Shown here: piece after piece, positions 1 to 7,605 of the stretch
Layout: each line of letters starts with the position of its first letter
Numbering within the stretch: position 1 is the stretch's first letter
NCBI GenBank assembly: GCA_937128505.1
Contig: CAKZMM010000095.1
Location: 1-34,956 of the forward strand
Reading direction: 5' to 3'
Length of the DNA stretch: 34,956 bases
Source of the DNA: an uncultured Thermogutta sp.
GTDB taxonomy: Bacteria; Planctomycetota; Planctomycetia; Pirellulales; Thermoguttaceae
Translations under genes and position numbers: made by a program
The notes under the pieces: generated by a model
The model's input: the letters and a program-made list of their open reading frames with translations, nothing else
Databases searched by the model: none
Told to the model about the DNA's origin: nothing

Positions 1-54
1 TCCGGCACTTCGCCGACTTCGTTATGGCCGTTTGGTACTCGCCCGGCCTCGGTG

Positions 55-78
55 TTGCCGTCAGACCCCTGACGGCAA
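55..78. other. Perfect 10-bp inverted repeat (hairpin)
   Basis: The arms TTGCCGTCAG (55-64) and CTGACGGCAA (69-78) are exact reverse complements around a 4-base loop. No T-run follows on either strand, so a rho-independent terminator is not well supported. It could be a terminator without a U-tract, a repeated extragenic palindrome or the end of a decayed mobile element. The last idea is suggested by the transposase-like remnant downstream. Confidence 0.6.
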
Positions 79-258
79 CCGGCAATTCTGCTATATTGCC
101 GCCGTGTCCTGCGGTCGTTCTACGTACCCCCGTGAACGCCCACAGAAAAAGTGATCGTCGTGATTAAGGAAAGCGGTGGCGGAGCGGTGGATTCTGGATT
201 GGCCGATTACCTGGTGAATGGTCGACCCGCTTTCCCCGTTGTTTGGCCCCCAATTTAA

Positions 259-311
259 GTCGCCGAGTATCTTCAAGGAAAAAAGGTCGCCGAGTATCCT
301 CGAGGAAAAAG
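259..311. repeat. Two-copy 27-bp tandem repeat
   Basis: Copy 1 (259-285) and copy 2 (286-311) both read GTCGCCGAGTAT, then C(T/C)TC(A/G)AGG, then an A-run. They differ at two substitutions and one A of the run. Read on the minus strand the repeat gives a short GDLFSLKIL peptide motif twice, which is probably coincidental. It sits in a gene-free stretch just before a transposase-like fragment. Confidence 0.7.
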
Positions 312-421
312 GTAGGAGCAAGCGTAGTCTCGGCCTCCATCGTTCTTTTCGCGTACCGTTGGTCTGGGCAGGAAGATGATTTCCTTCAAGAAGAATTACA
401 GTCAATGAGGACGAACGCACG

Positions 422-547
422 GCGAAGAAATACGTCGTGATGTTGCCGGATAAAGAGCGTAAAATTCTGGAAAATTTGGTGAAGAGCAAGTACCCCACAA
501 GTGGGAAGTCAGAAACGCCTGTGTATCGCCGAAGAGATCGGCGGTGA
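422..547 (+). pseudogene. IS630-like transposase N-terminal remnant
   Basis: The frame starting at 422 reads AKKYVVMLPDKERKILENLV and ends at TGA 545-547. This resembles the start of IS630-family transposases, which typically open with a KKYVVxLxxxERxxLxxLV-type segment before a helix-turn-helix. After about 20 residues the resemblance is lost. A neighbouring frame then reads IAEEIGGECDF, faintly like the next helix of such proteins, as expected after an internal deletion and frameshift. No catalytic DDE region is present and no terminal repeats are obvious. The assignment rests on a short match from memory and is tentative. Confidence 0.35.
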
Positions 548-636
548 GTGCGATTTCACGACCGAGCGCGGACACCCGAAGGAACAGACTGTTTATCCGA
601 AATTGATATTAGAAGGGAGGCCTAGCTCGCGGACAG

Positions 637-1185
637 GTGGCCGATGATCAGCTTAACGAAGTTCAGAAGCAGTGGGCCGCGTTGAAAGAGCGTCGTGACA
701 GGCTGCGTGAGTTAGTCTCACAAGCGCAGCGGCAGGTTTTCGAGGCGCGGGCCCGTCAGACGCTTCGTGTAGGGCAGGAAAAAAAGCTTGACCAGCGGAG
801 TTGGCTTGGACCAATGAAGATGGTTTTGCGCTATGACCACCTCTACTTTTGGCACAAGTACGATTCAAAAGGCAATCGGTGCGATATCATTTTCGACGAA
901 ATGATAGTGTTGGAAGATGGGCTGTTGGGGGTGGAGACCACGCCCAATCCCGCTCGGGGCATACCGCTTACATCGCCGGATGCGAGGGGCGGCCTACGAA
1001 GTGCTTTCGCTCGACTTCAGCCGGGGCGGCACTACAGTTCGGCAGCCGTATATCCAGACTCCTTCGATGTTTTTCATTTAATGCGAGAGCTATCTGTCGA
1101 GATTCGTTTACCATATCAGATTTGGATTATGGACGAAGATACTGTGCTCCACGACCGGGGTGGAACGGGGGCACATGTGAAATAG
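637..1185 (+). CDS. Hypothetical protein with N-terminal coiled coil
   Basis: I do not recognise this 182-residue protein. Residues 1-50 are rich in Lys, Arg, Glu, Gln and Leu with heptad-like spacing (EVQKQWAALKERRDRLRELV), suggesting a coiled coil. The rest is a mixed alpha/beta-looking region with many aromatic residues (LRYDHLYFWHKYD, PYQIWIMDEDTV). There is no signal peptide or membrane segment. The start is GTG at 637, the only start codon between an in-frame stop at 610-612 and an ATG at 814. A strong purine-rich Shine-Dalgarno (AGAAGGGAGG, 611-620) precedes it, although the 16-base spacing is long. It ends 34 bp before the convergent hydrolase gene. It may be cargo or a neighbour of the decayed element upstream. 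Confidence 0.6.
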   Translation: MADDQLNEVQKQWAALKERRDRLRELVSQAQRQVFEARARQTLRVGQEKKLDQRSWLGPMKMVLRYDHLYFWHKYDSKGNRCDIIFDEMIVLEDGLLGVETTPNPARGIPLTSPDARGGLRSAFARLQPGRHYSSAAVYPDSFDVFHLMRELSVEIRLPYQIWIMDEDTVLHDRGGTGAHVK

Positions 1186-1219
1186 ACATACTATATTCGC
1201 CGCAAGTCTTTGACGCCCA

Positions 1220-2893
1220 TTACCAGTCCTTCTTGCCGGAATATCGTGGCAAAATGATGTGCGAGGGGTATTTCGCGGAAAGATGTAGACTGTTTGTGGC
1301 AACCCGGGAAGGCCCCATGCCGAGGTGTGGTTTGCCGGTGTTGGGATTCGGCTCAAATCGCGGGGCATTCGATGACGAAACGGCCACCCGAATGCGATGT
1401 CCTCGGTTCAGGATCAGTGAGGTGCTCCAAAGGTCCACCTCTAGCTCGTAAACTTGGCCCGGTTCTAAGAACGCTTCGCGGTCGAGACCCTCGCGAAATC
1501 GGGCTCGAAAGATACCGTCGGTTACAAGCATCGATCGCCCGTCGGGATAGACATCGCAAAGCTTGACGGTGAAATCCGTATCCGGGCTATCACTCGAGAC
1601 AAATAGCCGAGCGCGAATCGGGCCGGTGATTTCAAGGGGCTCATCAAGAGTAGGGGTGGTAAACACCAAGACGTCGGGCCGCGATTCCACAGGACGTTGA
1701 TCCATCGGTCCCTTAGGTAAAAAAAGATTCTGCCCTCCGATGGTCGGAACCGGATTTTCCGGATCAAACCGGTAACTCTTTGCGGCATCGACATCTTGAG
1801 GTGGATCCCACCAAAGGCTACCATCCTTGTGAAAATATCCTCGGAGCGGCTCATATGGCGGGGGCCAGCTGTCGGCCGATCGCCAAAAATTCCCGGGGGC
1901 AGTTGGGTCCTCAGGATCGCCCATAACGTAGTAATGCACAGGTTTATCCTGAGGGACGCCGTTAACGACATTCTTCAACCAATAATCAAAAAACCGTAAG
2001 CGATCCACAGCCGCCGGTTGTTGCTGAGCATTGGGGGGATATCTTAGGCCGCTAAAATTACCGTGTGCCCAAGGTCCGATCACTAGGCGGCAGTTTCCAC
2101 GAGCCCGGGGACCCCCGTGGTTTTGTATGGCCACAAAAGAATTGATCGTGCCTTGCAAAAAAATGTCGTACCAGCCGCCGTGGAAGATGGCAGGAGCATT
2201 AACTCGCTCGGCAAACTTCTCGGGATTGAGCTGTTCCCAAAATTCGTCGTACCGATATCGGGCAAGGAAATTCTTCAAATTCTCAGGATGAAAACGGTTT
2301 TTCTCCAACCAGTTTTCCGCTAACTCTTTACGGAACACACCCCCTTGATAGATCCCCTGGTGATACATGCTGGAAAAAGCGACGCTCACATACTGAGCAC
2401 AAAGTGCGTCCGGGGCGTCGGGGGCCATCATATTCTGGAGGATCCCTAGTGCCGAGCCACCGAGTGTACCGATCTTGCCGTTACACCATGATTGACTGAG
2501 GATCCAATGCAAGGTGTCGTGACCATCACGGCGACCACCTGCCCATCCGTCATCGCTAAAGACGATGAAATCTTCGCCCTCCGATTGAAACCGTCCGCGG
2601 ATGTCTTGAATTACCACGGCATAACCGCGGCGGCAGAGCCCCGTGGCGGTGTCCGCCCCACCCTGCTTTGAATACGGGGTTCGTATCAAAATCACAGGCC
2701 AAGCTGCACCTTCCTGGGTGGGGAGGTAAACGTCGGTGGCTAGTCGAACCCCGTCGCGCATGGGTACCATCACGGTGGTCTTGCTGAGCGGAGTTTGACA
2801 TTTGACAGATGTGGGAACAGCCAGCAAAAGGGAGGCTAAAAGGATCGGGGTGGGAAATCGATAAAACTTCATCCGCTTGGTCCGATGCTGCAT
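1220..2893 (-). CDS. Secreted CocE/NonD family serine hydrolase (X-Pro dipeptidyl-peptidase S15-like)
   Basis: This 557-residue protein belongs to the alpha/beta hydrolase group that includes cocaine esterase, glutaryl-7-ACA acylase and X-prolyl dipeptidyl peptidase. Residues 1-32 form a signal peptide with a hydrophobic core (ILLASLLLAV). The family opening (VPMRDGVRLATDVYLP) follows at about 43-58. The probable catalytic triad is Ser147 in GGSALG, Asp243 in HGGWYDIF and His277 in GPWAHG, each in the usual order and context. From about residue 340 a beta-rich C-terminal domain (ITGPIRARLFVSSDSPDTDF) matches the jelly-roll domain of the family. The start at 2893 has an AGGAG Shine-Dalgarno (complement of 2905-2909). 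It probably cleaves ester or amide bonds outside the cytoplasm; the substrate cannot be told from sequence. It is monocistronic and convergent with the upstream hypothetical gene. Confidence 0.9.
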   Translation of the reverse strand: MQHRTKRMKFYRFPTPILLASLLLAVPTSVKCQTPLSKTTVMVPMRDGVRLATDVYLPTQEGAAWPVILIRTPYSKQGGADTATGLCRRGYAVVIQDIRGRFQSEGEDFIVFSDDGWAGGRRDGHDTLHWILSQSWCNGKIGTLGGSALGILQNMMAPDAPDALCAQYVSVAFSSMYHQGIYQGGVFRKELAENWLEKNRFHPENLKNFLARYRYDEFWEQLNPEKFAERVNAPAIFHGGWYDIFLQGTINSFVAIQNHGGPRARGNCRLVIGPWAHGNFSGLRYPPNAQQQPAAVDRLRFFDYWLKNVVNGVPQDKPVHYYVMGDPEDPTAPGNFWRSADSWPPPYEPLRGYFHKDGSLWWDPPQDVDAAKSYRFDPENPVPTIGGQNLFLPKGPMDQRPVESRPDVLVFTTPTLDEPLEITGPIRARLFVSSDSPDTDFTVKLCDVYPDGRSMLVTDGIFRARFREGLDREAFLEPGQVYELEVDLWSTSLILNRGHRIRVAVSSSNAPRFEPNPNTGKPHLGMGPSRVATNSLHLSAKYPSHIILPRYSGKKDW

Positions 2894-3232
2894 CGCCGTT
2901 TAAGCTCCTGATCAGAATTGCCCAATTAAAATCTGGTTACCAAACCTGAACACGTCGCGGAGCTCACCCGAGGCAGGCTTCGTTCCCCGCGCTTACGCCT
3001 TGGAGCAACGCCACATTCTATCACTAATTGAAACCTGGAGAGCAAAACCAAGGGTAACATTCCCGGGCTTTCCAGCTCCCCTACAGATTTTTTGAGCCGG
3101 AAATCACAGCAGGGTATGTGCGTTCGGCTTTCCTGCTTAGCTAGCGATTTTTCACTTTTCTAGCGCCTTTGGCCGCAAGATTTGTGATTGCTCACGCGAC
3201 CCCCCGGCTACGTGTCGGAGGCTTTGCAGCTT

Positions 3233-3259
3233 GGTAGCGGTCGGAAAGGCTACCCTTTC
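3233..3259. other. Overlapping, mutually exclusive hairpins
   Basis: GGTAGC (3233-3238) can pair with GCTACC (3249-3254), and GAAAGG (3244-3249) can pair with CCTTTC (3254-3259). The two stems share bases and cannot form together. No U-run or start codon in the right place makes this a clear attenuator. Confidence 0.35.
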
Positions 3260-4271
3260 GTCGGAGTTGAAATGCCCCTATCTTAACCAAAAACTTTCAG
3301 GAGTCATAATCATGCACCAACAGTAGTTTTTGACGGCCTCCACTTGCTGACAAGATCGCTAGCCAAATCCTTGATCATTAAGGGTACGTCAAGGCGAGGG
3401 TTTTACTTGGCAATATGCTAAGCATGAAAAACGTCGGTATTTCCAGCCCATTGGTTTATGTTTTCGATTGAAAGGAGGTCTTCTTTTTTCGCTGAAATTC
3501 GAATCAGCCTTTGCAGGCCAATCCGCCTGCGAGGACTCTTGGCATCAGACTGCTCCCTAAGTTCGTGCGGGCCAAAGAGTGTTTTCAAGCTTGCGAGTTC
3601 GCTCATTCAAATATTCGTTCTTCAATGCGAACCATTGGAAAAGTAAAAAAGTGAGTGTGGATTTGAGGCCTCGGTCGCCATGTGCGCTTCCCGATCGCTC
3701 GATGAATCAAGAGCCGTCGCCAGTTTCGGCGGGAGGACGCACCGGCTGAAGCGGCGGGATATTTATTGCTGGATCGATCCGAGGTAAGCTATTCCGGCAA
3801 TCGTATCGAAAGGGGGCAGAATCCTTGCAAAGCAGATAGAAAACGAATAGAGGGCTCTAAAACCGGGGTGGCCGCGACCTCCGGGGCTTGAGCAGGGGCT
3901 GGCCTTGCGCAATCAAAAATCGAAAGCCCTTTCGGCAGTTCCTTGAAAGCTATCATAGTCCGAAAAGCCACCATAATATCGAACCTCAGGCCGCGAAGCC
4001 AAATGCTTGCTGTTAGGCGAATCTTTACGAGTATGTAACTCGCATCGGTGCGAGGGGAGCGGTGGGTTTAATCGGTCATGGCTGGCTATTTTGCATGGGT
4101 AACTGAACCAATCTTACGACCTAGCTTTGAAACAAACGGCTCCAATTGAAATAGTTTCAATTTTTTGACAGGTCATTGCTTGGTTTTTTGAGTAAAATTT
4201 GGTAGGATCAATGGGGCTCTTGGTGGAAAATGAAGTTCTTGGCCCTTACCGGAACTAAGAGCAAGTGCTTT

Positions 4272-4299
4272 TTGAAATACCGGATCAACTCGCTACAAT
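4272..4299 (+). promoter_or_regulatory. Predicted sigma-70-type promoter of the XRE gene
   Basis: TTGAAA (4272-4277) and TACAAT (4294-4299) are separated by 16 bases, close to the TTGACA/TATAAT consensus. Transcription would begin near 4306, leaving a leader of about 75 bases before the ATG at 4380. Confidence 0.45.
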
Positions 4300-4379
4300 T
4301 ACGGCTATTAAATTGAGTGACGCTCGTAAAAGAGGCATTCGGGCAAAAAGTCCACATGCAACGTTGAAAGGGAGTTACT

Positions 4380-4622
4380 ATGAGCCCACCTCGCAAAGAG
4401 CCGAATCTGAGGTCCTATAGTGGCCGGTGTGGTCGACGGCTGCGAGAGTTGCGGGAAAAAGCTGGCCTAACCGTCGAACAGCTGGCCGCCAAACTCGGCG
4501 TCTCATGGCGAGCTGTGTACTATTGGGAAACGGGGAGGGTCACTCCGAAATGGGATCACTACCCGAAATTGGCTCGATTGTTCGGCATTCGATCGCCCCG
4601 GAATTTGCTACCCGAGGATTAG
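4380..4622 (+). CDS. XRE-family helix-turn-helix DNA-binding protein
   Basis: This 80-residue protein is almost entirely one Cro/C1-type helix-turn-helix. It contains LRELREKAGLTVEQLAAKLG, then VSWRAVYYWETGRVTPKWD, then a final helix (YPKLARLFGI). LTVEQLAAKLG followed by SWRAVYYWE is the classical HTH_3 arrangement, in which the second helix is followed by an aromatic and an acidic residue. There is no effector or dimerisation domain. The ATG at 4380 follows AAAGGGAG with good spacing. A hairpin begins 9 bases after the stop, so the gene is probably a single transcription unit. Its targets are unknown; the oxidoreductase gene 220 bp downstream is only a candidate by position. Confidence 0.88.
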   Translation: MSPPRKEPNLRSYSGRCGRRLRELREKAGLTVEQLAAKLGVSWRAVYYWETGRVTPKWDHYPKLARLFGIRSPRNLLPED

Positions 4623-4630
4623 GCAAAGCC

Positions 4631-4655
4631 AACTTCGGCCAGAAAAGCCGAGGTT
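4631..4655 (+). terminator. Hairpin after the XRE gene
   Basis: AACTTCGGC (4631-4639) pairs with GCCGAGGTT (4647-4655), including one G-T wobble, around a 7-base A-rich loop. It starts 9 bases after the XRE stop codon. The following sequence (AAATTAG) lacks a U-tract, so terminator activity is uncertain. Confidence 0.4.
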
Positions 4656-4740
4656 AAATTAGCACATCTGTTTCGATACTGGCCGCCAAGCAGCATCGGC
4701 CCTCTTTTCCTTGCAAAGGCGCGGTTTCCCGAGTTATCCT

Positions 4741-4768
4741 TTGCATAGACTATTTAGGGTGCTATAAA
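4741..4768 (+). promoter_or_regulatory. Predicted promoter of Gfo/Idh/MocA gene 1
   Basis: TTGCAT (4741-4746) and TATAAA (4763-4768) are separated by 16 bases. The start codon lies at 4842, giving a leader of about 65-70 bases. Confidence 0.45.
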
Positions 4769-4841
4769 GGGTCGGTATATCAGACGCCGAAGTAGTCGCC
4801 TCAAACATCCAGGTGCTCTTGATGTGAAAAGGAGCCTAAGA

Positions 4842-6233
4842 ATGTCTCAATTGCGGGTTACGCGCCGGGAAGCCTTGGCTGCGGTAGCAGCCATCGCCGT
4901 TCCACAATTCATCCCCCGTACGATCTTAGGTGGTTCCGGTCGACCCGGGGCCAATGAAATCGTCAATGTGGGGATTATCGGACTGGGAGGTCGTGCTCGA
5001 GCCATGGTTCAGGAATCGGCTGGCATCGCGGATTTGCGGTTTGTGGCTGTCTGCGATTGCTTTCGGCCCGCTGTGGATACGTTTATCCGGGTGGTGGGAA
5101 AGGATCAGAATTGGAACGGATATGACGACTTCCGAGAAATGTTCGACAAGGAAAAGCTCGACGGTGTCATGGTGGAAACCACGACTCATGCTCGGGCTTG
5201 GGTTACCGTCCACGCCATGCAGGCAGGTCTGCATGCTTACATCGAAAAGCCCATGTGCTTGACCATAGCAGAGGGGCGATACCTCGTGCGAGCAGCACGG
5301 CGGTATAACTGCGTGACTCAGGTGGGAACCCAGCAGCGCTCCATGCCCATCAACAATTGGGCAAGCGACCTAGTAAAAAATGGCGCAATTGGCAAGGTAA
5401 AAACGGTCTTAGCCCCTAACTTTGTTGGGCCCCTGCGCTGGCCGGGCAAGCCGGAGCAACCCCTACCGCAGGGGGGACGGGAAGGCTGGTGGGACATTTG
5501 GACCAATCAAGCGGAATACCGTCCCTATCATCCGGAACTGCACCACGGTTGGGCCACTTGGTGGGATTATGATGGCGGCGGATTATGTTTCGGCGTGACG
5601 GGATGGGGCACGCATTCTTACGATCAGATTCAACGGGCTTTAGGTACCGATGAAACAGGCCCTGTTGAAATCATGTTGGAAGAGCCGGTGTATGAAGCTC
5701 CGACGGGCAAGTTCGCAACCGTCACGGAGGTGGATGAGACCCGGTTGGACTACCTCATTCAATTGGCGAAACCCGTGGTTGGTCCGCGGGCAAAAATACG
5801 GATGTGGTATGCGAACGGAACCGAACTACGGCTGCACCTAGACGGGGATTGGGGACCAGGCCTGGGCGCAATTTTCATTGGCGAGAAAGGAAAGATCGAG
5901 ATTAACCGGAACAAAATCGCCAGCAATCCAAGGGAGATCGTCAGTTCACCGGATAATCCGGGGCCAATTACAAAGCCGGAGACGCAGTACCACGTGGAAA
6001 ACTGGGTACATTGCATCAAGACGGGTGAGCGTTGCTCGGCCGACGTTGAAATCGGTCATCGTTCCACCACGCTTTGCTACCTGGTGAACATTGTTCGGGA
6101 GGTCGGCCGAGTGGGCGAACGTATGCGGTGGGACCCGGTAGCCGAGCGATTTACGAACTGCGACGAGGCCAATAGATCATCTTATATGGATCGACCGAGA
6201 CGGAAAGGTTACCAACTTCCTTCGCTCACGTAA
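4842..6233 (+). CDS. Tat-exported Gfo/Idh/MocA family oxidoreductase (1)
   Basis: The 463-residue protein is an NAD(P)-dependent sugar or polyol oxidoreductase-like enzyme. Residues 7-30 (TRREALAAVAAIAV) form a Tat signal, so it should be exported folded, probably with its cofactor. The Rossmann fold begins with VGIIGLGGRAR (about 43-53). The family EKP motif carries the presumed catalytic lysine, Lys136. TQVGTQQRS follows, as in secreted planctomycete members. The C-terminal half is the substrate-binding Gfo/Idh C domain (NWVHCIKTGERC, GHRSTTLCYLVNIVREVGR). I prefer ATG 4842 over the upstream in-frame GTG 4824 because an AAAAGGAG ribosome-binding site lies inside the longer reading, 7 bases before 4842. 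Substrate unknown. It is the first of four paralogues in this window and stands alone. Confidence 0.92.
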   Translation: MSQLRVTRREALAAVAAIAVPQFIPRTILGGSGRPGANEIVNVGIIGLGGRARAMVQESAGIADLRFVAVCDCFRPAVDTFIRVVGKDQNWNGYDDFREMFDKEKLDGVMVETTTHARAWVTVHAMQAGLHAYIEKPMCLTIAEGRYLVRAARRYNCVTQVGTQQRSMPINNWASDLVKNGAIGKVKTVLAPNFVGPLRWPGKPEQPLPQGGREGWWDIWTNQAEYRPYHPELHHGWATWWDYDGGGLCFGVTGWGTHSYDQIQRALGTDETGPVEIMLEEPVYEAPTGKFATVTEVDETRLDYLIQLAKPVVGPRAKIRMWYANGTELRLHLDGDWGPGLGAIFIGEKGKIEINRNKIASNPREIVSSPDNPGPITKPETQYHVENWVHCIKTGERCSADVEIGHRSTTLCYLVNIVREVGRVGERMRWDPVAERFTNCDEANRSSYMDRPRRKGYQLPSLT

Positions 6234-7605
6234 TAGTTGTTTCTTGGTTCGACTCGGTGGCGACGCTCAATTCTTCCCGTGCTTTTTCTGCAAAGTCCGT
6301 TTCGCTGTTTTTCCGCAAAATCGCTGTTGCGGACGAATTGCATAACGGCCGGAATACTCCCTCAAATTGCGATTTGGCCGAACGGTAGAGTGTGCCCCCC
6401 GTAGTTGCAGTCCACTACCTACGATCAAATGGGTCGCAGCGCCCAGATCGTTCCACACCGATTCATCGTTTGCGGCTTTTGATTAGTAATTCCGTGATTC
6501 CTCGCGCTATGTTTGCTCGCGGCGAGGAAAAAAGTGTTTCGACTCACAGCCTCGATTCCAAATGCCTTCTGGCGACGCATCCCCTTCAGGGTAAGGGGCT
6601 GGGTTTGTCTTTTCGCTGCAATCTTCCGATAATCAGGGCGGAGCGCGGCGTGCTTTACCTCCCGTGCCCCGGGTATGCCTAGGATCCATAAACTGATCCC
6701 GGGGAGATCAGGCGGCCATCGCTGGGGGACTAGTTCCGGCTTAATTTCGGTCTAGTGGGTCTCTGCAACGGCCTGCATGCTTGGTCACCGAGAAAATGCG
6801 CGAATTTAGGCGTAAGGGCTTTCGGGGAGGGATCGTTCAGCCGGCTATTGGGGGTTATAAGAACTTATTATCGGGGGTGCGGGTGCTAACTTGGATGCTC
6901 ACTTGACCGCGGGGAAGCAAGATTAGGCATTAAGGCATGGATAACTGATTTTAGCGCCCGATATTGCTGGCCCTCGTGAGTCGGAAATGAAAGCTTATAA
7001 AATGCATGTCTTTAATGATTACGACACTCGATTTACATGGCGGATTGTCCGTAAGAGAACACGGATTTGCTTTGTTTCAGCCAAATCATTAGAGATAGCC
7101 AAAATAAAAAATCCAAATAGTTTATAGTTTATAGACTACAAATCTTATATGGTGATCATGCTAATAATAAAACTATATAATGACCGCCACCTCACGGAAC
7201 CAAAGAGAACACGACTGCTACAATCAATCTTGATACCGATTTGGAAGTTTGCAGCACTGGATAGTTGAGCACATTTAAGACCACTAAGTTAGAATTATAT
7301 ACTATGGTTATCATCTTTTCATTTCTTGGTGAATATGCTTTCTTTGCGTAAGCCAGTTACTTTACTTGTTACCATTTACCATACTGGACACGGCCCGCTA
7401 CGCTGGATGATTACTGATCTTTTCGAGATGAAGCTGATGGCTGGATGTTAATATTGCAAAGGTGATATTAAAAATTTGGAAAAAAATACAAAAATTCAAA
7501 ATCCGGCAAGGGGCGGACTTTTGGTAGGTTGCGGTTTTCACTGTAACTTTTTGGAATCGGGATCCTTGGAGTATTCGAGCAGCATTCCCAGGAGTAGCGT
7601 TTGTA
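6234..7605. other. Intergenic region with AT-rich core upstream of alaS
   Basis: No supported gene or RNA was found in about 1.4 kb. A short hairpin, CCCCTT (6581-6586) with AAGGGG (6593-6598), is present. From about 6960 to 7560 the composition becomes markedly AT-rich (about 30% GC over 7081-7200 by hand count), unlike the flanking genes. The 10-mer AGAGAACACG occurs in both flanks of the AT-rich core, near 7055 and 7203. A TATAAT at 7176-7181 has only a weak -35 partner. Confidence 0.5.

Larger units (their letters stand above)
2894..4379. other. Gene-poor intergenic region (about 1.5 kb)
   Basis: No open frame here has both a convincing ribosome-binding site and protein-like composition. 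I found no tRNA or recognisable riboswitch. It holds two mutually exclusive small hairpins (3233-3259) and, near its right end, AT-rich sequence and a probable promoter for the XRE gene. Confidence 0.5.

Noticed and set aside
243-440. Plus-strand 65-residue open frame over the 27-bp tandem repeat
   Set aside because: Its N-terminal part is only a translation of the repeat (SRRVSSRKKGR), and no ribosome-binding site precedes it.
3498-3516. GCTG...TTCGAAT...CAGC resembling a tRNA T-arm
   Set aside because: The loop is not 7 bases, and no acceptor, D-arm or anticodon arm can be drawn around it.
3418-3606. Minus-strand 62-residue frame that looks fairly protein-like
   Set aside because: No ribosome-binding site before its ATG and no promoter or recognisable motif; the opposite strand has an equal-length open frame.
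4163-4200. TTGACA followed by TAAAAT upstream of the XRE gene
   Set aside because: The spacing is 22 bases, too long for a sigma-70 promoter; the TTGAAA/TACAAT pair at 4272-4299 is better placed.
6581-6598. CCCCTT/AAGGGG hairpin as a terminator for oxidoreductase 1
   Set aside because: It lies about 350 bp past the stop codon, the stem is only 6 bp and the U-run is interrupted.
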